The position numbers and the translations under genes were made by a program. Of a DNA stretch of 64,000 nucleotides, positions 59,504 to 64,000 are shown one piece after another. The notes beneath the pieces are model-generated. The model did not search any database and was not told the DNA's origin. It saw nothing but the letters and a program-made list of their open reading frames with translations. Within the stretch, counting starts at the first letter, position 1. Every line of letters starts with the position of its first letter. The DNA is from JBDSSS01 sp963764195 (GTDB lineage Bacteria; Actinomycetota; Actinomycetes; Actinomycetales; Dermatophilaceae). Where the stretch lies: the NCBI GenBank assembly GCA_963764195.1, contig CAVXRG010000004.1, positions 266,991-330,990 on the forward strand, written 5' to 3'.

Positions 59504-61276
59504 ATGGCTGCGCGTGATCGAACCGAGTGGGTCGCCTCGGCGCCCCCGGGCTCGTCCGCGGGCTCGCCCGGGGGCGGTGGCCATGAGCGGCTGGGCAAGT
59601 ACCGCCTGCTCGAGGAGATCGGTGAGGGCGGCATGGGTGTCGTCCACCTCGCGCTCGATCCGCGCGGTCGGGCCGTCGCGATCAAGGTCCTGCGCACCCA
59701 CGTCGCTCACGACGACGACGCCCGGCACCGGCTGGGCCGCGAGGTCGAGACGCTCTCGCGCGTCCGCGACGACCGGGTCGCCAGCGTCATCGATGCCGAC
59801 GTGATGGGCCCGCGGCCCTACGTCGTCACCCGCTACGTCCCCGGGTCCGCCCTCGACGAGACCGTCGAGGAGTCCGGCCCCCTCGGTCCGGACGAGCTGC
59901 TCCGCCTCGCACGGGGCACGGCCGAGGCGATCCGCGCCATCCACGCGTGCGGGGTCGTCCACCGCGACATCAAGCCGGGCAACGTCCTGCTCGAGGACGG
60001 GGAGCCCGTCCTCATCGACTTCGGCATCGCGCACCTGCAGGACGACGTGCGCCACACGGTCGGGGGTCTCGTCATGGGTACCCCGGGCTACCTCTCGCCC
60101 GAGCTCGTCGAGGGCGCCGCGATCACCGACGCCACCGACTGGTGGGGGTGGGCCGCGACGATCACGTATGCGGCGTCGGGCCGCCCGCCCTTCGGCCGGG
60201 GCCGGATGGACGCCGTGCTCAGCCGGGTCCGGGCCGGGGAGGTCGACCTCGACGGGATCGACCCGCGTCTCGCGCCGCTGCTGCGGGCCTCGCTGTCCCC
60301 CAACCCGTCCGAGCGCCCGCACGCCGACGAGGTGATCGACGCCCTCGAGCGCTACGCGGCGGGTCAGGCCGCGACCGTCCCGCCGCCGAGCGGGGGCCTG
60401 TGGGACGACCCGACCGCCGCGCCGTCCGTCGGCTCGACCCAGGTGATGGCCGAGTCGGGCACTGCGGTGCTGCCGTCCGTCGTCGCCGCGCCCCTACCGT
60501 CCCGGTGGGCGCCCCCCACCGAGCCGCCCGAGCGATCCGAGCCGTGGGCAGAGCCGGCCGCTCGCGCGTGGGCCGACCCAGCGGCATACGAGCGCGGCGT
60601 GGTGGACGAGCCGGAGCAGGACTGGCGCGACGAGGAGGACGGCGAGGTCGACGGGAACGGCGGCTCGTGGACCCCCGAGGGTGACCCCCGGATCGGTCTC
60701 GCGATGCGCACGGGCCTGCTCACGGCGCTCGCCGCCCTCTGGCTCGGTCTGCTCGTCACGGTGCCGGTCGTCGCGACCGCCCTGCTCGTCCTCTGGTCCT
60801 CGGCGGCCCGGGCGACGGACCGCACGGTGACGGGACTCGTGCTGCGCCGCTACGTCCACGGCCGACGCCGCAGCGACGTCCCCTATGCAGTGGCCGTCGG
60901 ACCGTGGAACGTCGTGATGGGTGTCGTCGCGAGCGCGGTCTCGCTCCTGCTGCCCGTCGCGGTCACCCTCGCCGGGATGTATGCCGTCGCGCTGCTCCTG
61001 TCGGGCGCGAGCGGTGACGCCCTCGGCCCCGGCACCCCCGTGACGCTCGGGGTCGGCGGGATCTTCGGCGTCCTGATGATGTGGCGCGGCCCCGGTGGAG
61101 CGTCCCTGCGGCGCGGGTCCCGCTCGATCGTGCGGGCCACCGTCCCCGAGGGCGTGCCCGCCCGGGTGGTGACGGGGGTGCTCGGAGCCGTCGCGGCCCT
61201 GCTCGCGCTGCTCGCGGTCGCCGGCGTTCTCGACGTCTCCTGGGTGCCGCTCAGCCGCAACCCCTTCTCGCTCTGA
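59504..61276 (+). CDS. Ser/Thr protein kinase with C-terminal membrane domain
   Basis: 590 residues. Kinase domain about 28-290: GEGGMGVVHLALDPRGRAVA with IKVL (ATP Lys), HRDIKPGNVLLEDGEPVLID (catalytic loop and D of DFG), VMGTPGYLSPELVEGA. A Pro/Ala/Glu-rich linker (300-395) leads to about four membrane helices (404-590). There is no extracellular PASTA or sensor domain. This architecture, kinase followed by a multi-helix membrane block, occurs in several Micrococcales; target unknown. Confidence 0.92.
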   Translation: MAARDRTEWVASAPPGSSAGSPGGGGHERLGKYRLLEEIGEGGMGVVHLALDPRGRAVAIKVLRTHVAHDDDARHRLGREVETLSRVRDDRVASVIDADVMGPRPYVVTRYVPGSALDETVEESGPLGPDELLRLARGTAEAIRAIHACGVVHRDIKPGNVLLEDGEPVLIDFGIAHLQDDVRHTVGGLVMGTPGYLSPELVEGAAITDATDWWGWAATITYAASGRPPFGRGRMDAVLSRVRAGEVDLDGIDPRLAPLLRASLSPNPSERPHADEVIDALERYAAGQAATVPPPSGGLWDDPTAAPSVGSTQVMAESGTAVLPSVVAAPLPSRWAPPTEPPERSEPWAEPAARAWADPAAYERGVVDEPEQDWRDEEDGEVDGNGGSWTPEGDPRIGLAMRTGLLTALAALWLGLLVTVPVVATALLVLWSSAARATDRTVTGLVLRRYVHGRRRSDVPYAVAVGPWNVVMGVVASAVSLLLPVAVTLAGMYAVALLLSGASGDALGPGTPVTLGVGGIFGVLMMWRGPGGASLRRGSRSIVRATVPEGVPARVVTGVLGAVAALLALLAVAGVLDVSWVPLSRNPFSL

Positions 61277-61524
61277 ACCGTTACCGCCTGCACGGTGACG
61301 CTGCGGTCGCGCGAAGATAACGAAAAGATCTCGGACGGGGCTTGTCGATCTCGGAATGGTCACGTACCGTCGGTGGTCGGCACTCGCGGCGGTCTCGTCC
61401 CGACGTGTCGAAGGTGGCCTCGTCCCCGAGTGTCCCCGCTCCACGACCGGATCTCTCGGTGTGGCACAACTTCACACAGCCACCTATTTCACCACCGGTC
61501 CCTGCGCGCGCCGAGCCTCGCCAG

Positions 61525-61680
61525 CCAGGGACATCAGTCCGGATGACCGGACCGGGCGAGGACGGGGGAACCACATGGGTCGGACGCGTCCACGGACGCC
61601 CCGACCCCGGGGTGAGGTCGCGCGAGCGACGGGGCACCTGACGCCCCAACCCGACAGCTAACTCCGCAGGCGCGTCGTCA
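61525..61680 (+). ncRNA. ydaO-type c-di-AMP riboswitch upstream of rpf
   Basis: The 419-base leader before the Rpf gene ends in the conserved core of the c-di-AMP (ydaO/yuaA) class: TCCGGATGACCGGACCGGG, GACGGGGGAACCA, GGGGTGAG, and CCCGACAGCTAACTCCGCAG followed by GCG close to the ribosome site. In actinobacteria this class controls resuscitation-promoting factors and other cell-wall hydrolases, switching them off at high c-di-AMP. Boundaries are approximate. The upstream part 61277-61524 contains an AT-richer segment with GTGGC/GCCAC inverted repeats at about 61460-61485 but no gene. Confidence 0.9.
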
Positions 61681-61695
61681 GGAAAGGGAACCCAC

Positions 61696-62412
61696 ATGCA
61701 CTACCAGTCCAAGCACGCCGCGACCAAGAAGGTCTCCGTCAAGCAGCGCATCGCCGGCGTCGGCATCGCCGGTGCCGCCACCGTCCTCGGTGGCCTCGCC
61801 ACCGCGGGCCCCGCCAACGCGGCAGGCTCCGTCTGGGACCGCGTCGCCGCCTGTGAGTCGAGCGGCAACTGGTCGATCAACACCGGCAACAGCTTCTACG
61901 GCGGCCTGCAGTTCGTGCAGAGCACCTGGGTCGGCTACGGCGGCCGCGCCTACGCCCCCCGCGCCGACCTCGCCAGCAAGTCCCAGCAGATCGCGGTCGC
62001 CCAGCGCGTCCTCGCCAGCCAGGGCCCCGGCGCCTGGCCGGTCTGCTCCCGCAAGGCAGGCCTGACGCGCTCCAACGGTGGGGCCACCTCCTCGCCCGTC
62101 TCCTCCCGCTCGACGACCCGCGCCCCCCTCAAGGCGACGGCGGCGCCGAAGAAGGTCACGAAGACGGTCGTCAAGAAGAAGACGTACGTTGCATCGAAGA
62201 GCACCAAGGTGACCAAGAAGGTCAACACCGTCGCGCCCCGCACGTCCACCGCCAGGGGGGCCTCGATCACGATCAAGCGCGGCGACACCCTGTCGAAGAT
62301 CGCGGCCCGTTACCGCGTCTCCGGAGGCTGGAAGGCGCTCTACGCCGCCAACCGCGGCTCGATCTCCAACCCGAACCTGATCTTCGTCGGCCAGGTCGTG
62401 CGCCTGCCCTGA
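61696..62412 (+). CDS. rpf: Resuscitation-promoting factor-like transglycosylase with LysM domain
   Basis: 238 residues, secreted. Signal peptide ends GPANAA (about 43). The Rpf catalytic domain is VWDRVAACESSGNWSINTGN, SFYGGLQFVQSTWVGYGGRA (catalytic Glu in ACESSGNW; two Cys), a Lys/Thr/Ser-rich linker, and a LysM domain ITIKRGDTLSKIAARYRVSG with GWKALYAANRGSISNPNLIF. It cleaves peptidoglycan and promotes outgrowth of dormant cells. AAAGGGAA before ATG 61696. Under control of the riboswitch just upstream. Confidence 0.95.
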   Translation: MHYQSKHAATKKVSVKQRIAGVGIAGAATVLGGLATAGPANAAGSVWDRVAACESSGNWSINTGNSFYGGLQFVQSTWVGYGGRAYAPRADLASKSQQIAVAQRVLASQGPGAWPVCSRKAGLTRSNGGATSSPVSSRSTTRAPLKATAAPKKVTKTVVKKKTYVASKSTKVTKKVNTVAPRTSTARGASITIKRGDTLSKIAARYRVSGGWKALYAANRGSISNPNLIFVGQVVRLP

Positions 62413-62463
62413 GCGATGGGTCCCGACCGGGTTCACCGGTCCTGACCGAGGTCCAGCATCGAA

Positions 62464-62506
62464 CGAGAGGCCCTGCCCCACCGTCACGGTGGGACAGGGC
62501 CTCTCG
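62464..62506. terminator. Bidirectional terminator between rpf and aquaporin
   Basis: Arms CGAGAGGCCCTG-c-CCCACCGT and ACGGTGGG-a-CAGGGCCTCTCG, about 20 bp with one mismatch and a short loop. Confidence 0.88.
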
Positions 62507-62540
62507 TGCATCAGGGACCCCGGTCGCTCCTGCGGTGCGG

Positions 62541-63287
62541 TCACTCGGGCACGTCGGCGCCCGTCGGGTCGGTGTCGATCGTCGAGGTGCCCGTCTCGAA
62601 GAGCGGAGCCACGACCGCGGCGACCGCGCCACCGATGAGCGGGGCCACGATGAACAGCCACAGGTGCGCCAGCGAGTCGCCGCCGTTGAACACGGCCGGG
62701 CCGAGGGAACGGGCCGGGTTGACCGACGTGCCGTCGAGCGGGATGCCGACGAGGTGGATCGCGGCGAGGACGATCCCGATGGCGAGGCCCGCGAATCCGG
62801 GCGCCGCGGCCCGGTTCGTGACGAGCAGGACGACGAAGACGAGCAGGAAGGTGAGGACGATCTCGAGGACGAAGGCGCCACCCATCGAGATGCTGTCGCC
62901 CCAGTCGTTCGTGCCGAGCCCACCGGTCTCGTCCGTCGCGCCTCCGAATCCGGAGACGAGCAGCTTGAGCAGCGCGGCGCCGATGACGGCGCCGACGACC
63001 TGGGCGACCCAGTAGGCGACGGCCTCGGCGCCGGTGATCCCCTTGCGCATCAGGACCCCGAGGGTCACGGCCGGATTGACGTGGCACCCGGAGACGGGGC
63101 CGAGGCTGTAGGCGAGGGCCAGCAGGGTGAAGCCGAAGGCAAGCGCGACCCCGAGCTTGCCGATGGACTCGATGCCGAAGACGGCGGTGCCGACGGCGAA
63201 GAAGACGAGAATGAACGTGCCGACGCCCTCGGCGGCGGCCTTGCGCAGGAGGTCGGGTGGGGCGGCGGTGGTCGACGTGTCAGGCAC
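62541..63287 (-). CDS. Aquaporin / MIP family channel
   Basis: 248 residues, six membrane helices and both NPA loops: GCHVNPAVTLGVLMRKGITG and DGTSVNPARSLGPAVFNGGD. The His/Arg selectivity residues suggest a water-type channel more than a glycerol facilitator (AqpZ-like), but the helix 3-4 region contains an unusual loop DETGGLGTNDWGDSISMGG. Ribosome site AAAGGA before GTG 63287. Confidence 0.93.
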   Translation of the reverse strand: MPDTSTTAAPPDLLRKAAAEGVGTFILVFFAVGTAVFGIESIGKLGVALAFGFTLLALAYSLGPVSGCHVNPAVTLGVLMRKGITGAEAVAYWVAQVVGAVIGAALLKLLVSGFGGATDETGGLGTNDWGDSISMGGAFVLEIVLTFLLVFVVLLVTNRAAAPGFAGLAIGIVLAAIHLVGIPLDGTSVNPARSLGPAVFNGGDSLAHLWLFIVAPLIGGAVAAVVAPLFETGTSTIDTDPTGADVPE

Positions 63288-63459
63288 GTGGGGTCCTTTC
63301 CGGTGGAGCGGAAACCTGCCGGCGCCCGAGTGGGGCTCGGCAACGGTCCGAGCCTAGGGTCACGGGGGCGTCCGCGGCGGGCCTGCAGCGCGCCACCTTT
63401 CCCGTATGCCGCCGGCCTCCGTTACGCTTTCGCCGTCCTCGGGCCGTCCTCGAGGATCT

Positions 63460-63532
63460 GCTGGCGTGGCGCAATTGGTAGCGCACCTGTCTTGTAAACA
63501 GGCGGTTAGGGGTTCGAGTCCCCTCGCCAGCT
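63460..63532 (+). tRNA. tRNA-Thr (anticodon TGT)
   Basis: 73 nt. Acceptor stem GCTGGCG with CGCCAGC, D-arm GCGCAATTGGTAGCGC, anticodon loop CTTGTAA (TGT), T-arm AGGGG-TTCGAGT-CCCCT. The toxin-antitoxin remnant begins within 3 bases of its end. Confidence 0.97.
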
Positions 63533-63534
63533 CC

Positions 63535-63704
63535 GTGCTTGACCTGGCCGAGGAGGATGTCGCCGCCTTGGATCGCTACGTGCAGGCGGCCGGCGTACCG
63601 TCCCGGTCGGCTGCGATCCAGCGCGCCATCCGGATGCTGCAGGACCCTGAACTCGAGGACGCCTACGCAGCCGCCTGGGACGAGTGGCAAGCATCGGGGG
63701 AAGC
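63535..63704 (+). pseudogene. Truncated MazE/PemI-type antitoxin remnant
   Basis: LAEEDVAALDRYVQAAGVPS, RSAAIQRAIRMLQDPELEDA and YAAAWDEWQASGE match ribbon-helix-helix antitoxins of the MazE/PemI type from memory. The N-terminal strand is missing: the match starts right at the tRNA end (VLDLAEED), with no ribosome site. The C-terminal segment is lost into the toxin remnant. Confidence 0.65.
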
Positions 63705-63881
63705 GACCGCGGGGGAGTCACGGTCGTGCCGGTCACCAGCAACGTCGCCGGCCGGGTCCCCGCTCATCAGATGGCCCACTTGGACGATGCCCTCCGCATC
63801 CACCTCCAGCTCTGGGGACTGACGCCACACCAGCGGGATGAGCATGCCACCTGGATGCGGCATGCATCAGAACGAACGTGA
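63702..63881 (+). pseudogene. MazF/PemK-type toxin remnant with internal deletion
   Basis: GGVTVVPVTSNVAGRVPAHQ, MAHLDDALRIHLQLW correspond to the middle and end of an mRNA-interferase toxin. The N-terminal third and the YPFQVLLPA-like central part are missing, so TSNV is joined straight to the GRVPAHQ C-terminal helix. No start codon fits; not functional. Confidence 0.6.
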
Positions 63882-63919
63882 GGGGTTCGCGCGCTCACAA
63901 CGGACCGTGCAGCCGCCGA

Positions 63920-64000
63920 TCAGGGCCAGAGAACCCCAGCATTCCGCAGCATGAACTCGGAAGTTGCATCGCGCCCCTCCTGCGGGTCGGGTGGCGGCTC
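63920..64000 (-). CDS. Possible C-terminal end of a leftward gene
   Basis: Minus-strand frame EPPPDPQEGRDATSEFMLRN then AGVLWP and TGA at 63920. The reading frame is open to the window edge. Too short to assign; it may be non-coding DNA of the same decayed region. Confidence 0.3.
   Translation of the reverse strand, partial: EPPPDPQEGRDATSEFMLRNAGVLWP

Overview
The window is chromosomal DNA of a high-GC actinobacterium, most likely of the Intrasporangiaceae/Dermatophilaceae (Janibacter-like). Evidence: very GC-rich codon use, frequent GTG starts, mycothiol genes (mshA, mshD, an S-(hydroxymethyl)mycothiol dehydrogenase), CarD, GlnR, SenX3/RegX3, an HbhA-like protein and an Rpf protein behind a c-di-AMP riboswitch. 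Several blocks keep the gene order I recall from Mycobacterium tuberculosis: HTH regulator-hbhA-DUF2516, mshA-YbjN-gpm-senX3-regX3, and carD-ispD-ispF-cysS-rlmB. I see no prophage, insertion sequence, CRISPR array or secondary-metabolite cluster. The only decayed mobile-type DNA is a toxin-antitoxin remnant behind tRNA-Thr at the right end.

Layout. 1-7.1 kb: an ECF sigma factor with an O6-methylguanine methyltransferase, a CDF cation exporter, small stress and regulatory genes, tRNA-Lys, and a sulfur-handling beta-lactamase/rhodanese fusion behind a CsoR/CstR-type operator. 7.2-16.4 kb: phosphate region with a low-affinity Pit transporter and its DUF47 partner, the leftward pstSCAB operon (pstB carries a one-base frameshift in the Walker A motif), a MutT1-type protein and polyphosphate kinase. 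16.5-29.5 kb: a truncated alanyl-tRNA synthetase paralogue, mshD, an exported 5'-nucleotidase, glnR, and a run of housekeeping genes to HbhA, asparaginase and dtd. 29.6-38 kb: mshA, gpmA, phoU and senX3/regX3. 37.6-46 kb: carD-ispD-SDR-ispF, the mycothiol-dependent formaldehyde genes, cysS, rlmB and a DsbA-like/VKOR pair. 46-56.6 kb: a DUF4032 gene, then maltose/maltodextrin uptake and breakdown (msiK divergent from malEFG, a GH13 glucosidase and a LacI regulator). 56.6-64 kb: otsA/otsB, a CBS protein, a Ser/Thr kinase, the riboswitch-rpf unit, an aquaporin, tRNA-Thr and the TA remnant.

How the parts work together. Phosphate: SenX3/RegX3 with PhoU should sense phosphate through Pst; RegX3-type boxes lie upstream of pstS and between phoU and senX3, and polyphosphate kinase and the nucleotidase handle storage and scavenging. 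Maltose: the MalR-like repressor ends the operon, and a nested palindrome lies between msiK and malE. In both transport operons the binding-protein gene is followed by a perfect 15-bp hairpin before the permease genes.

Most unusual signal: the octamer GTATGCCG/CGGCATAC. I counted 30 exact copies by eye in 64 kb, without strand bias. Inside genes it is built almost always from the uncommon codons TAT-GCC or GCA-TAC, and once it occurs as an inverted pair forming a terminator-like stem. This is the pattern of a DNA-level signal such as an uptake sequence or a modification site, not of a gene. Also notable: many genes have a TAnnnT hexamer 6-7 nt before the start codon (leaderless transcription), ispD seems to start at CTG, and a dispersed hairpin family carries the core GTGCCCACTCGA.
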